A DNA stretch of 64,000 nt, from NCBI GenBank assembly GCA_016873455.1, contig VGXE01000003.1, positions 24,738 to 88,737 on the forward strand. The letters run 5' to 3'. Of the stretch, positions 7,195-16,930 are shown piece after piece. Numbering within the stretch: the first letter of the stretch is position 1; each line of letters starts with the position of its first letter. The notes below the pieces were generated by a model, which had not been told where the DNA came from, ran no database searches, and worked only from the letters and a program-made list of their open reading frames with translations. The position numbers were made by a program, and so were the translations under genes. This stretch comes from Nitrospira sp. (GTDB taxonomy: Bacteria; Nitrospirota; Nitrospiria; Nitrospirales; Nitrospiraceae).

Positions 7195-9528
7195 ATGCCT
7201 GAATCTGGCCAGTCGAATGACGGATTGGGCACGGTTCCTATGATGGCTGGGTTTCCCCAAGTGGATGCGGGTGGGACGAAGGCGCGGCTGCCGGTGGGTG
7301 ATCGGGAGCATGAGCCCGAGCGGAAGAAACCCCATCTTCGTCCCGTCTGGATCGTTCTGATTCTCTTGATCCCTTGTTTGGCGCTCACGTGGTACTACTC
7401 GCAGACGGCGGTGCCGGGCGGGGAGGAGAAGGGCTCGCTCCTGCCGACGACCAGCTACGCGGTGGTGCTGCTCCTGGTCAATCTCGACTTGATCGGCCTG
7501 GTCGTCCTGACCTTGCTGTTGTCACGCAACTTGATCAAGGCCTATTTCGAGCGGCGGCACCGGTTGGTCGGGGCTGGGTTTCGCACCAAACTCATCGCGG
7601 CGTTCATCGGATTCTCATTGATTCCCACCGTGCTGTTGGCGATTGTGGCGAGCGGATTTCTGAACAAGGCGGTCGATGTGTGGTTCAGCGAGCAGATTGA
7701 ACACGTGATGAAAGATTCCTCCGAGGTGGCCAGCCTTCAGCATGCGGGGCACATCGCGTTGGCGGTCAACAGTGCGCGGGCGATTGGACGGGAATTGTAC
7801 CGCGAAGACCTGCTCATTCCGGAACAGCGTGACCTGCTGATTGCCGCAATGGCTCGGAAGCGCATGGAGTATGGGGTCGCGGGAATCGAGGTCTATTCAA
7901 ACAAGATGGAAACATTGACCAGGGCCCTCGATGTTTCGGTGCCTTCGAGTGTGCTGGATTTGCCGGTCAGCCAGCTCGTGCTCCAGGTCATCAATGGGAA
8001 GCAGGAGTTCACGTCGGTCCAGAAAGCGCAGTCCGGGCGTTTGGTACGGGCCGCCATTCCGGTGGTCGCCAGTGCGAAACTTGATGAGCTGGCCGGCGTT
8101 GTGGTCGTTGAAACCTATGTCTCGGAGTCGCTGTTGACCAAGATGGAAGGGATCACCCGCCAGTATACAGAATACAAACAGATCAAGGAGATGAAAAATC
8201 CGATCAAGGCCGGCGCCTACTTGGTGATCGCTATCGTGACCGTGATGATCCTCTTCAGCGCGACATGGTTTGGGTTCTATGTGGCACGAGGTATCACGGT
8301 GCCGATTCAGCGGCTGGCGGAGGCAACAGAAGCGGTTGCGCAGGGGGATCTCACGGTGCATATTGACGCGAAGGCCACCGATGAAATCGGGACCTTGATC
8401 GACTCCTTCAATCGCATGACACAGGATTTGCAGGGAAGCAAATCGAAGCTGGAAGAAACCAATCTCACGCTGCAACAGACCAATGCCGAGCTCGACCGAC
8501 GCCGGGCGTATATTGAAACAGTTGTGGCGACGATTGCCGCCGGTCTGCTTTCAATCGATCGAAGCGGGATGATTTCCACCTATAATCCGTCGGGAGAGCG
8601 CATCTTGGGATTGCCCGGGGACTGGTTGCGGGGGCGCTCGGCGAATGAGGTGTTCAAGGAGTTCGGCCTCGACTTGTTCCAAACGGCCTATGACCGGATG
8701 CAGGCCGACGGGCGAGATGACTTGGCCTTGGAGGGACAATTGGAGGTCCAAGGCAAGCTCATCACGATCGGCTTGAATGGGTCGCGCATGAGGGATGAGG
8801 CGAACAAAGATCTGGGGTTTGTGCTGGTGTTTGAGGACCTGACGGAGTTGATTAAGGCGCAGAAAGTCGCGGCGTGGCAGGAGGTGGCCAGGCGCGTGGC
8901 GCACGAAATCAAGAATCCGCTGACCCCCATTCAATTGTCGGCTCAGCGGCTGCGCAAGAAGTTCTTCGAAAAATCTCCGGATCTCGACCGGGTGTTCGAC
9001 GAGGCCACGAATGTCATTATCAACGAAGTCAGCAGCCTCAAGACCATGCTGGATGAGTTTACGAAATTTGCGCGGCTGCCCGCTCCTCAAATGACGCGTC
9101 AGCCGCTTCACGATGTGATGCGCGATGTGGCCGCGCTGTATCGGGCGGCGCAAAAGGATATCGAGCTCGTACTGGATCTCGATCAAGATCTGCCGCCACT
9201 CAATTTCGACCGTGAGCAGTTGAATCGGGTATTCGTCAATTTGTTCGACAATGCCATTCAGGCCATGAATCAAAAAGGCCGGCTCTGGGTGACGACGAAC
9301 TATGACACGAAGCGGAAGCGAGCAGTAGTCAGAGTAGCGGACGAAGGCCCCGGTATTGCGCCGGAAGATCAGGAACGGTTGTTTGTTCCGTATTTTACCA
9401 GGAAGAAAACGGGTACCGGATTGGGGCTGGCGATTGTGCGCCGGATCATTACCGACCATGACGGCCAGATTCAGGCGGGGAATAATCATCCAAAGGGTGC
9501 GGTGTTTACATTCGATTTGCCGGTGTGA
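7195..9528 (+). CDS. NtrY-like membrane sensor histidine kinase
   Basis: A 777-residue sensor kinase with NtrY architecture. Membrane segments lie at about 46-65, 86-112, 132-155 and 340-360. A periplasmic or sensor region sits between the last two, followed by HAMP (about 365-420), PAS (about 435-550), HisKA with phospho-acceptor H570 (RRVAHEIKNP) and HATPase_c with [12 protein letters not shown] near the end. The motif WQEVARRVAHEIKNPLTPIQ is characteristic of NtrY kinases. In the NtrY/NtrX family the pair responds to nitrogen or redox status and activates sigma-54 promoters; the signal here is unknown. The partner regulator follows 108 bases downstream, so the two are presumably one operon. 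Confidence 0.87.
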   Translation: MPESGQSNDGLGTVPMMAGFPQVDAGGTKARLPVGDREHEPERKKPHLRPVWIVLILLIPCLALTWYYSQTAVPGGEEKGSLLPTTSYAVVLLLVNLDLIGLVVLTLLLSRNLIKAYFERRHRLVGAGFRTKLIAAFIGFSLIPTVLLAIVASGFLNKAVDVWFSEQIEHVMKDSSEVASLQHAGHIALAVNSARAIGRELYREDLLIPEQRDLLIAAMARKRMEYGVAGIEVYSNKMETLTRALDVSVPSSVLDLPVSQLVLQVINGKQEFTSVQKAQSGRLVRAAIPVVASAKLDELAGVVVVETYVSESLLTKMEGITRQYTEYKQIKEMKNPIKAGAYLVIAIVTVMILFSATWFGFYVARGITVPIQRLAEATEAVAQGDLTVHIDAKATDEIGTLIDSFNRMTQDLQGSKSKLEETNLTLQQTNAELDRRRAYIETVVATIAAGLLSIDRSGMISTYNPSGERILGLPGDWLRGRSANEVFKEFGLDLFQTAYDRMQADGRDDLALEGQLEVQGKLITIGLNGSRMRDEANKDLGFVLVFEDLTELIKAQKVAAWQEVARRVAHEIKNPLTPIQLSAQRLRKKFFEKSPDLDRVFDEATNVIINEVSSLKTMLDEFTKFARLPAPQMTRQPLHDVMRDVAALYRAAQKDIELVLDLDQDLPPLNFDREQLNRVFVNLFDNAIQAMNQKGRLWVTTNYDTKRKRAVVRVADEGPGIAPEDQERLFVPYFTRKKTGTGLGLAIVRRIITDHDGQIQAGNNHPKGAVFTFDLPV

Positions 9529-9636
9529 AGAACTGGCTGACTAGCCTGCAGGCTGGCAGGCTGACAGAGCCGCAGACGGGCTGTCATGTCAGCGTGGCTC
9601 TTGCTAACTTGTCAGCTTACTACGTTGAGGAGAATC

Positions 9637-11028
9637 ATGTCGGCATCGATTCTAGTCGTGGATGATGAGGAGGCGATCCGCACCTCGCTGCGCAGCATTC
9701 TAGAAGATGAGGGGTATCAGGTGGCGGTGGCATCCAGTGGACACGATGCGCTGAAGATGTGCGGGAGCGATCCGCCGGATTTGATGATGTTGGATATTTG
9801 GATGCCGGAGCTGGATGGCTTGGAGACGCTCCGCCGAGTGAAAGAGTTTGTGCCGGCGACGCAAGTCATGATGATGTCAGGTCATGGGTCGATCGAGACG
9901 GCGGTGAAGGCCATCAAGTTCGGGGCCTACGACTACATCGAGAAGCCGTTGTCGCTCGAAAACGTGACCCTTCGGGTCAAACACGCTTTGGCACAGTATC
10001 GGTTGGAGCAGGAGAATCGGACTCTGCGGACCAAGGTGCAACAAAAGTTCGAGCTCGTTGGCCAGTCGCCGGCGATGCAGCAGATGCGGCAGTTGATCGA
10101 GACCGCCGGTCCTACGAACAGCCGTGTGCTGATCGGAGGTGAAAACGGAACCGGGAAAGAGCTGGTGGCTCGCGCCATCCACATGCACAGCTCCAGGGCG
10201 GAGCATCCCTTTGTGGCCGTCAATTGTGCCGCGATTCCAGAAACTCTGATTGAAAGCGAATTATTCGGCCATGAGAAGGGGTCGTTTACCGGTGCCACCG
10301 CGATGAAACGGGGACAATTTGAGCAGGCGGATGGAGGCACGCTCTTTCTCGATGAAATCGGCGATATGAGCCTCAGTACGCAGGCCAAGGTGTTGCGGGC
10401 ATTGCAGGAACAACAGTTCACGCGAGTCGGCGGGACCAAATTGATGAAGGTGGACGTGCGAGTGCTGGCTGCATCGAACAAAGACTTGGAAAAAGAAATC
10501 GGCAGGGGACAATTTCGCGAAGACCTGTTCTACCGCCTCAATGTCGTGCCGATCGTGGTTCCGCCGTTGAGGGAGCGGCGGGAGGATATCCCGGCGTTGG
10601 TGACGCATTTCATGAAACTGCATGTCCACGAGCAGGGGTTGCGGATGAAGGAGATCTCGGTGGAAGCGATGGCGGTGTTGCAACAGTATGAATGGCCGGG
10701 GAACATCAGGGAACTGCGGAACCTGATCGAACGATTGATGATTATGGTGCCGGGTCCGGTGATCGATGGCTCACAGGCGGCGATGGCGCTGCAAGGCCGC
10801 ACGGCAGGGCCTGCCACTGTTGGGCCTCCGTCCACGACGCCGCTTTTGGCGAAATCCTATGATTCGCTCAGAGATGCGAGAAATGCGTTTGAAAAGGACT
10901 ACATCAGCCGAAAATTGCGTGATCACCATTGGAATATTTCGCGAACCGCCGAGGATTTGAAGATCGAGCGCAGCCACTTGCACCGGAAAATCAAGTTGCT
11001 GGATGTGGAGATGCGGCCGGAGGGATGA
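9637..11028 (+). CDS. NtrX/NtrC-family sigma-54-dependent response regulator
   Basis: A 463-residue enhancer-binding protein: receiver domain (about 1-120, phospho-acceptor D53), AAA+ sigma-54 activation domain (about 140-380) and a Fis-type helix-turn-helix at the C-terminus (HHWNISRTAEDLKIERSHLHRKIK). Walker A is GENGTGKE near residue 168. The sigma-54 contact loop reads GSFTGA (215-220) instead of the usual GAFTGA, a substitution found in NtrX-like regulators. The start is ATG 9637, with a GAGGAG ribosome site; the open frame extends upstream without support. The adjacent kinase is its expected phosphodonor, so it should activate transcription with RpoN. Confidence 0.9.
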   Translation: MSASILVVDDEEAIRTSLRSILEDEGYQVAVASSGHDALKMCGSDPPDLMMLDIWMPELDGLETLRRVKEFVPATQVMMMSGHGSIETAVKAIKFGAYDYIEKPLSLENVTLRVKHALAQYRLEQENRTLRTKVQQKFELVGQSPAMQQMRQLIETAGPTNSRVLIGGENGTGKELVARAIHMHSSRAEHPFVAVNCAAIPETLIESELFGHEKGSFTGATAMKRGQFEQADGGTLFLDEIGDMSLSTQAKVLRALQEQQFTRVGGTKLMKVDVRVLAASNKDLEKEIGRGQFREDLFYRLNVVPIVVPPLRERREDIPALVTHFMKLHVHEQGLRMKEISVEAMAVLQQYEWPGNIRELRNLIERLMIMVPGPVIDGSQAAMALQGRTAGPATVGPPSTTPLLAKSYDSLRDARNAFEKDYISRKLRDHHWNISRTAEDLKIERSHLHRKIKLLDVEMRPEG

Positions 11029-11354
11029 GAAAGGCAGGGCGGCAGGTCTCCAGCTTTCGCACGACCGAAGCGCTGTCGTGGTGCTTCGAGGAGTGGAAGC
11101 CTTCGGAAATTCCCTCGGTGACTCGGTCAGTTTCCGCTTTCCTTCTCCTCGAAGCAACGACAGCTGGGAAGCTTCGTTCGTGCAGTCAGCCTGGAGACCA
11201 GCCACCCTGGCCGAGAGGAAAGCGGAACGGTGCGCGGTGGATGCGCGCAGTGAGAAACGGCCCGCCACCCCGTATTGTGAAAAGAGAAGTAGAGTTGGAT
11301 AATCCGCTCGCTCCGTTGACCCTTGCTACAACCCTCCTCTAAGATAGCGCCCCC
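11029..11354. other. Non-coding gap between ntrX-like gene and purM
   Basis: No supported gene in 326 bases. The only structure I see is a 12-base inverted repeat (11082-11093 and 11145-11156), listed separately. The remainder is GC-rich sequence without a recognisable promoter or riboswitch. Confidence 0.5.
11082..11156. repeat. Long-stem inverted repeat
   Basis: TGCTTCGAGGAG at 11082-11093 is the exact reverse complement of CTCCTCGAAGCA at 11145-11156. The loop is 51 bases and can pair further (TGGAAGC with GCTTTCC). There is no T-run, so it is not a standard intrinsic terminator. It lies between the ntrX-like gene and purM. Confidence 0.55.
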
Positions 11355-12392
11355 ATGACAACCTATCGTGAAGCTGGAGTGGATATCGAGGCGGGCGACG
11401 AGTTTGTCGACCGTATCAAGCCGCTTGTCCGTTCGACGTTCCGTCCAGAAGTGCTCACCGATCTGGGTGGATTCGGCGGGCTGTTCGGACTGCGGTCCGA
11501 TAAGTACAAAGAGCCGGTGTTGGTGTCCGGTACGGACGGGGTTGGGACCAAACTGAAGATCGCCTTCATGATGGATCGCCATGACACAGTCGGTATCGAT
11601 CTTGTTGCCATGTGTGTCAATGATATCGCCGTGAGCGGTGCCGAGCCGTTGTTTTTTCTGGACTACTTTGCGACAGGCAAACTGTCCGTGGCGAAGGCGC
11701 AGGAAGTCGTGAAAGGCATCGCCGAGGGCTGCCGCCAAGCGGGATGTGCCTTGATCGGCGGAGAAACGGCGGAGATGCCGTCGATGTACGCAGAGGGCGA
11801 GTATGACCTGGCTGGGTTTGCGGTCGGGGTGGTTGAGAAGGCCAGAATCATCGATGGCAAATCCATTAAGGTCGGTGACGCGATCATCGGGCTGGCGTCG
11901 ACGGGATTGCACAGTAACGGCTATTCGCTGGCTCGCCGTGTGTTGTTTGACCAGGCGAAGTTGTCGACGGAGAGTCGGCTTCCTGAACTCGATCGCTCGT
12001 TAGGCGAGGTGCTGCTCGCACCGACCAGAATCTACGCGAAGCAGATCCTGTCACTCATTCAGGAATGCCCCATCAAGGGGATCGCGCATATTACGGGGGG
12101 AGGGATTACGGAAAACCTTCCACGCGTATTTCCGGAAGGGGTGGGAGCCAACATCCGCCGCACGGCGTGGCCGATGCCGCCGATCTTTGACGTGATGAGT
12201 CGCTTGGGGAAGGTGAGCCGTGAAGAAATGTATCGCGTGTTTAACATGGGAATTGGATTGATTCTGGTGGTGCCGCCAGACTCGGTGTCCTCTGTGCTTG
12301 TCAAAATCGCCGCGCTGGGGGAACGAGGGTGGCTGATTGGGGAGATGGTGTCTTCGGCGGGAAAAGAGCCCGAGGTGCAGTATGTCGACTGA
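11355..12392 (+). CDS. purM: Phosphoribosylformylglycinamidine cyclo-ligase
   Basis: AIR synthetase, which closes the imidazole ring in the fifth step of purine synthesis by ATP-dependent cyclisation of FGAM. The 345-residue length is normal. Signature segments are visible: [15 protein letters not shown] (ATP-binding loop), [33 protein letters not shown] and [13 protein letters not shown]. The start at ATG 11355 lies after CTAAGATAGCGCCCCC, with no strong ribosome site. The stop overlaps the start of purN by 11 bases, so the two consecutive purine genes are translationally coupled. No other purine genes are in the window, so the pathway is dispersed or continues elsewhere. Confidence 0.95.
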   Translation: MTTYREAGVDIEAGDEFVDRIKPLVRSTFRPEVLTDLGGFGGLFGLRSDKYKEPVLVSGTDGVGTKLKIAFMMDRHDTVGIDLVAMCVNDIAVSGAEPLFFLDYFATGKLSVAKAQEVVKGIAEGCRQAGCALIGGETAEMPSMYAEGEYDLAGFAVGVVEKARIIDGKSIKVGDAIIGLASTGLHSNGYSLARRVLFDQAKLSTESRLPELDRSLGEVLLAPTRIYAKQILSLIQECPIKGIAHITGGGITENLPRVFPEGVGANIRRTAWPMPPIFDVMSRLGKVSREEMYRVFNMGIGLILVVPPDSVSSVLVKIAALGERGWLIGEMVSSAGKEPEVQYVD

Positions 12393-13056
12393 TCGGGCGA
12401 CGCCGCTCCGTGTCGCGGTACTGGCTTCGGGCCGTGGATCAAACTTGCAGGCGATCATTGATGCGATTGCGGCGGGGCAGATCCAGGCGAACATAGTCGC
12501 TGTCATCAGCAATAAGCGAGATGCGCCGGCATTGGAGCGGGCGCGTGCGCATGGATTGCCGGATCTCTTCCTCGATCCGAAACCATTCGCCGGACGCCCC
12601 GATAGCCGCGAGGCCTATGACCGAGCCATACTGGAAGTTCTGGAACAACGCCAAGTTGAATTGGTATTGCTCGCTGGATACATGAAGATCGTGACGGGCG
12701 TGCTCGTGAATGCCTATGCCAATCGGATGATGAATATTCATCCGTCCCTCTTACCGTCGTTTCCAGGGTTAGATGTGCAGAAGAAAGCGATCGACTGGGG
12801 GTGCAAGCTGGCCGGTTGCACGGTGCATTTCGTGACGGAAGGGGTGGACGAAGGGCCGATTATCCTCCAAGCAGCGGTCCCGATTCTTGACGATGATACG
12901 CCTGACGCCCTCGCGGCGAGAATTCTTGTACAAGAACACAAGATTTTCCCCCGTGCCGTGCAACTCTTCGCCGAACGCCGCCTCCGTGTCGAAGGCCGCC
13001 GCGTCGTCATCGACGGTGCCAAGCCTCACGGCGAGGCGGTCATCAGTGCATCCTAA
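12382..13056 (+). CDS. purN: Phosphoribosylglycinamide formyltransferase (folate-dependent)
   Basis: PurN transfers a formyl group from 10-formyl-tetrahydrofolate to GAR, the third step of purine synthesis. The start is ATG 12382, inside purM, because homology begins at [17 protein letters not shown]. The conserved elements [26 protein letters not shown] (catalytic His-containing loop) and [13 protein letters not shown] (catalytic Asp) are all present. Length is 224 residues against a usual ~210. The gene is convergent with the DUF72 gene, with 16 bases between the stops. Together with purM it forms a two-gene coupled unit. Confidence 0.94.
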   Translation: MSTDRATPLRVAVLASGRGSNLQAIIDAIAAGQIQANIVAVISNKRDAPALERARAHGLPDLFLDPKPFAGRPDSREAYDRAILEVLEQRQVELVLLAGYMKIVTGVLVNAYANRMMNIHPSLLPSFPGLDVQKKAIDWGCKLAGCTVHFVTEGVDEGPIILQAAVPILDDDTPDALAARILVQEHKIFPRAVQLFAERRLRVEGRRVVIDGAKPHGEAVISAS

Positions 13057-13072
13057 CGGCCGGTATCGTTCG

Positions 13073-13966
13073 TTAGACGGCTCCAAGCGCGGCAGTTAAT
13101 GCGTGGATCGTCAACGGTGCGTTCCCTTCAGACCGATTGTTCACCAGCACGTAGGCTTTGCGGTTCTCCATCACGGCTTGTTGTAGCAAGCGCACGGTAT
13201 CTTTTCTCATTTCGGGTAACTCGCCCACAATCTTGTTGTATGGTGCGGCCCGTTTCTTTGCCGTCTCATAGGCCATGTTTAGGGGAGTCAGCAGTCGGAA
13301 TACTGTAAACGGTGCCGTGAATCGTTCCATCCGCCGATGTTGCTCCGCCAGCGGCGGCATCCATGACCAATGGTTGTAGACATGCGCGACGCGGTGGTTC
13401 TCCAAGACCTTGCGATACTCAGCGCCAAGCAGTGATGCGTTTCGAATTTCCACGGCATAGCGAAAGTCTGTTGGTAGTTGACCGAAGAAGGCATCGAGGC
13501 GATTGCAAAACTCCTGTGAGGGGATGCTGTGCTGTTGGAATTCGAACAGAAACGGGCCGGCGTGAGGCTTGAACTGGACTTCACGGTAGGGGGTCAATAC
13601 GAGTTCGTTGAATAGTGCCGCGTCAAGGAAACGGGGATTCGATTGCCCGGCTTTGAGACCGTAGCGCGCATGCTTCGCAAAAGTGGGAATGGTGATGTCT
13701 TCCCAGACCTTGCTACACATCTCAAAGTCTTCTGGGATTTGCTGCAGGTAGCGGCGTAGCTGACCCGCGGTCGGTGGCCGGTAGAACGATGAGTCGTTTC
13801 CGACTGTGCGAAAGAGCGGTTCACCGTTGGACAGATACTGGCAGTACTCGACCAAACATTCCCGTGCGAAGGCTGTCTTCGAGTAGGGCTTCTTGTAGAT
13901 CTGCCCTTGCCAGCCTTCGTAGGTCCACGTGGAAGTGCCGAATCGAACCAGCGGAGAGAACGTCAT
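13073..13966 (-). CDS. DUF72 family protein
   Basis: A 297-residue protein of the DUF72 (YecE-like) family, a TIM-barrel-like fold of unknown function. Diagnostic features are the N-terminal VRFGTSTWTYEGWQGQIY (compare G-T-S-G-W-x-Y-x-x-W in the family), FEMCSKVWEDIT (usually F-x-F-x-x-K), LPTDFRYAVEIRNASLL (A-V-E-x-R) and the C-terminal AYVLVNNRSEGNAPLTI (Y-x-x-x-N-N). All key stretches are present, so the gene looks intact. It is transcribed toward purN and away from the tRNA-Ala gene. No operon partner is visible. Confidence 0.85.
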   Translation of the reverse strand: MTFSPLVRFGTSTWTYEGWQGQIYKKPYSKTAFARECLVEYCQYLSNGEPLFRTVGNDSSFYRPPTAGQLRRYLQQIPEDFEMCSKVWEDITIPTFAKHARYGLKAGQSNPRFLDAALFNELVLTPYREVQFKPHAGPFLFEFQQHSIPSQEFCNRLDAFFGQLPTDFRYAVEIRNASLLGAEYRKVLENHRVAHVYNHWSWMPPLAEQHRRMERFTAPFTVFRLLTPLNMAYETAKKRAAPYNKIVGELPEMRKDTVRLLQQAVMENRKAYVLVNNRSEGNAPLTIHALTAALGAV

Positions 13967-14055
13967 AGACAGGGAGTGTACGAGGATCAGGACACTTCCT
14001 CAATGCGGCAACGAAGTTTTATCAACTTGCGGTAGCGACGCACGAATGGGTTGTG

Positions 14056-14061
14056 TATAAT
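14056..14061 (+). promoter_or_regulatory. -10 element upstream of tRNA-Ala
   Basis: A perfect TATAAT preceded by TTGTG lies 49 bases before the tRNA-Ala gene. A TTGCGG hexamer at 14027-14032 is too far away (23-base spacer) to be a convincing -35. The same TTGTGTATAAT occurs upstream of htpX on the other strand. Confidence 0.5.
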
Positions 14062-14110
14062 GCAGCCGCTCAAGGGTACGACCCTTTGAACTCAGTACTA
14101 CAGGCCCGGT

Positions 14111-14186
14111 GGGGGGCTAGCTCAGTTGGGAGAGCACTACGTTCGCAACGTAGGGGTCGCGGGTTCAACTCCCGTGCCCTCCACCA
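14111..14186 (+). tRNA. tRNA-Ala (anticodon CGC)
   Basis: This 76-base gene folds as a complete cloverleaf. The acceptor stem is GGGGGGC/GCCCTCC with one G-T wobble. The D arm is GCTC...GAGC. The anticodon stem CTACG/CGTAG has loop TTCGCAA, which places CGC at 34-36 and reads GCG alanine codons. The T arm is GCGGG-TTCAACT-CCCGT, followed by encoded ACCA. GCG is frequent in the neighbouring genes, consistent with keeping this isoacceptor. It stands alone with a TATAAT 49 bases upstream. Confidence 0.95.
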
Positions 14187-14267
14187 AACCGTATCTCGCG
14201 CTTGCCCTCGGTTCTCCAAACGAAGCCGTATTTCCGAAATGGCCGGTAGATATCCTGGTGGCGGGTG

Positions 14268-14591
14268 CTATCGGTATTCCACCTGAAGGCGCGCGAGGAA
14301 ATCTTCGAGCTGTGCGACGCATTGTTCAGCTGTGGTGTGGTCATGCTGGATGGCCGCTTGTTCCATGGCATTGCCGATCTCGCTGATTCGATCGAATCCG
14401 TACCCTCCGCCGTCGCCTTTCATTCGATGTCCCAGGATCTCGATGGTCGAAAAATTCGCGCTGCTCAGCGCCTGACGTAGCGTCTGGATATCTTTCTTCC
14501 GGTTGGACAAAAAAGTGGGCACGATGGTTTCAAAATCACGGTCAATGTGCACGGTGATCCGTTCGGCTGATTCTGGATGTGACATGGGCAT
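14268..14591 (-). CDS. HPt (histidine phosphotransfer) domain protein
   Basis: A stand-alone 107-residue HPt domain. The phospho-accepting histidine is H55 in EILGHRMKGDGGGYGF, matching the family pattern H-x-(L/M)-K-G-x-(S/G)-x-x-(L/Y)-G. HPt proteins shuttle phosphoryl groups between receiver domains of hybrid kinases and terminal regulators. It starts two bases after the stop of the hybrid kinase gene, so it is the last gene of a four-gene leftward operon. The likely route is kinase receiver domains to this HPt to one or both upstream-encoded response regulators. This is inferred from operon structure. Confidence 0.85.
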   Translation of the reverse strand: MPMSHPESAERITVHIDRDFETIVPTFLSNRKKDIQTLRQALSSANFSTIEILGHRMKGDGGGYGFDRISEIGNAMEQAAIQHDHTTAEQCVAQLEDFLARLQVEYR

Positions 14592-14593
14592 GG

Positions 14594-16885
14594 TCAGGCT
14601 GCCTGTTTGGTATGTGTGTGCAGGATTTCCAGCAGCGTCGACTTCTTAACGGGCTTGGTGATGTGGGCGGTGCAACCGGCCTGAAACATTTTGGCAGCTT
14701 CTTCCTTGAGCGCAAATGCCGTCAACGCAATGATCGGGGTGGGTGGGCGGTTATGGTCACGTTCCCACTGACGTATCGCTTTCGTCGCGCCATATCCATC
14801 CATGATGGGCATCTGCATATCCATCAATACGATGTCATACCGGTTTTGCTTAAATTGTTCGAATCCTGCCGCGCCGTTGTCGGTGACGTCGAGGCTATGA
14901 TTGGTCTGTTGAAGATAGGCACGAATCAACAGTTGGTTGTCTGGAGAATCCTCGACGAGCAGGACGAGGAGCCTGTCATTGGTCTGGGAGAGTGCTGGCT
15001 CCATTGTGGTGGCTGGTTTAGGCAGAGAGGTCTTGGTCCCTTTAGCCCGGTGCAACGCGATACCGATGGTCTCCATTAAGTCTGACTTTCGAATCGGCTT
15101 GACCAGGTAACCACCCAACTTCAAATCATACGTGTGGGCGATGTCGTCGGCCCAGTGATGCGAAGTCAGCATGATCGTCACAGGTTGTTCTGGCATCGAT
15201 GAGCCATTCACCCGCTCGATGACCTGAAACCCACTCATGCCCGGCATCTGGGCATCGAGCAACAAGAGCTTGTAGGGAGTGTTGAGTTCGCCTGCACGAA
15301 ACAGTTCGTCGAGGGCGGCGGCTCCATCAGTCGCTTCAGTGACTGATGCGCCGCACGCTTCCAGACTTTCTCGGAGTATGACGCGATTGAGCGGATGATC
15401 GTCCACAATGAGGGTGCGAACACCAGTTAGGTTGATGTCGGAGTCGATGATGTGCGTGTCGGGGGGCGGCTGTACCTGGAACGCAACAGAACAGAAAAAT
15501 GTGCTTCCTTTACCCACAGCACTTTCCACCCAGATTCGTCCATTCATGCGCTCGGCGAGCTGCTTGGAGATTGCTAGGCCGAGCCCTGTTCCCCCATATC
15601 GCCGTGTGGTTGAGTTCTGGGCTTGAGCGAATCGATCAAAAATCGCATCGAGACGATCAGCGGGAATGCCGATGCCGGTGTCGCTGACGGAGAACCGGAT
15701 CGTCCCGGGCGTACGGGAGGCTTCGTCATTTGTAACAAGGACGACAACGGATCCCTCCTCGGTGAATTTCAATGCATTCCCGATCAAATTGATGAAAATT
15801 TGTGTCAGCCTTGTCGGGTCCCCGATGAGGAATGTCGGGACGTCGGGAGCGATATGGCACACGAGTTCTAGGCCTTGTTCATCGGCCCGCATCGCCAGCA
15901 TCTGTAAGACCTTGTCGATGACTTCGGTGAGATCAAATTCAATGGCTTCAAGTTCCAGGCGGCCGGCTTCGATCTTTGAGAGATCAAGGATGTCGTTGAC
16001 TAAGCCCAGCAGCGTGCTGCCCGCTCGCCGGAAAATTCGGAGATATTTTCGTTGCTCGGCTGTGAGAGGGGTTTCCCACAGGAGATCGGCCATGCCGATG
16101 ATGGCGTTCATCGGCGTCCGAATCTCATGGCTCATGCTGCTCAAGAATTCGCTCTTGGCACGATTCGCCACCTCCGCCGCGTCTTTCGCTTGGCGCAAGG
16201 CCAGTTCTCCTTCGAGCCGTTCTGCTGCGCCCAGCGCCAGAGTCGCCATGGTTGCCAGGGAACTCGCAACCTGTTCTTCATAGATCGTCCATTGGCGGGG
16301 TTTGCCGGTATGCTCTAGGCAGAGGACGCCGACAATGTTGCCTTTTTGTCTGATGGGAGCATCCAGCAAGGCTCCAATATTAAAAGGAGTGAGGTAGGAG
16401 CGGGTAAACTCCTTGGTCCGAAAGTCCTTCGCTGAATCGTGTGCTGCAATGGCCCGTGCCTCGGTGAGGAGCGATTTGAAGTATGTTGGGTAGTCGGCCG
16501 ACCGAAGCGTCTTATCAGCGCTGTGACGTCGTGGTGAAAATTCGAAGAGATCTGCAAGCGTAAGGGAATCATGGTTCTCGGTGAAGAGCCAGACGCTGGC
16601 TCGCTCCACGCGCAATAACCGGCAGCTCGCCTCGGTGATAGCTTGGAATGCGGGGAGGAGTGTGCCGCTGGTCAGGGCCTCGCTCTGAGCTAATTGCCAG
16701 AGCATTTCCTGGGATTGTTCCAACAGCTCAGTCACGTGTTGTTTGACTGAAGCGGTCGACGCTGCAGGGCGTACTCGCGCAGGCGAGGTGAGGGATTTGT
16801 TCAGTCGTGAGCCGGGCTGCTTGGCCGAAGAGTGTGCCGTCGTGGTTTGTTTTCGAGTAGGTCTATCATGAGGGCGGCGTGGCAT
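14594..16885 (-). CDS. Cytosolic hybrid histidine kinase: GAF-HisKA-HATPase-REC-REC
   Basis: A 763-residue hybrid kinase without membrane segments. The order is a basic disordered N-terminus (1-50), GAF domain (about 65-220), HisKA with phospho-acceptor H253 ([11 protein letters not shown]), HATPase_c (about 355-470; [10 protein letters not shown] at 431-440), receiver 1 with D544 and receiver 2 with D689. Both receivers keep the acidic pair and the acceptor Asp. The GAF domain would sense a soluble or bound ligand, which cannot be named. The lack of an internal HPt domain is complemented by the separate HPt gene two bases downstream. Upstream on the same strand, 45 bases away, is the GGDEF response regulator. 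Confidence 0.88.
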   Translation of the reverse strand: MPRRPHDRPTRKQTTTAHSSAKQPGSRLNKSLTSPARVRPAASTASVKQHVTELLEQSQEMLWQLAQSEALTSGTLLPAFQAITEASCRLLRVERASVWLFTENHDSLTLADLFEFSPRRHSADKTLRSADYPTYFKSLLTEARAIAAHDSAKDFRTKEFTRSYLTPFNIGALLDAPIRQKGNIVGVLCLEHTGKPRQWTIYEEQVASSLATMATLALGAAERLEGELALRQAKDAAEVANRAKSEFLSSMSHEIRTPMNAIIGMADLLWETPLTAEQRKYLRIFRRAGSTLLGLVNDILDLSKIEAGRLELEAIEFDLTEVIDKVLQMLAMRADEQGLELVCHIAPDVPTFLIGDPTRLTQIFINLIGNALKFTEEGSVVVLVTNDEASRTPGTIRFSVSDTGIGIPADRLDAIFDRFAQAQNSTTRRYGGTGLGLAISKQLAERMNGRIWVESAVGKGSTFFCSVAFQVQPPPDTHIIDSDINLTGVRTLIVDDHPLNRVILRESLEACGASVTEATDGAAALDELFRAGELNTPYKLLLLDAQMPGMSGFQVIERVNGSSMPEQPVTIMLTSHHWADDIAHTYDLKLGGYLVKPIRKSDLMETIGIALHRAKGTKTSLPKPATTMEPALSQTNDRLLVLLVEDSPDNQLLIRAYLQQTNHSLDVTDNGAAGFEQFKQNRYDIVLMDMQMPIMDGYGATKAIRQWERDHNRPPTPIIALTAFALKEEAAKMFQAGCTAHITKPVKKSTLLEILHTHTKQAA

Positions 16886-16930
16886 CGTTGTGCGTAGATA
16901 ATGGCGGAGTACTGTCGAATGGCACCTGGT

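Noticed and set aside
7897..8475. 192-residue minus-strand frame
   Set aside because: His/Gln/Arg-rich translation opposite the NtrY-like kinase; shadow of that gene.
8551..9489. 312-residue minus-strand frame
   Set aside because: Antisense of the kinase catalytic domain, no ribosome site or family motif.
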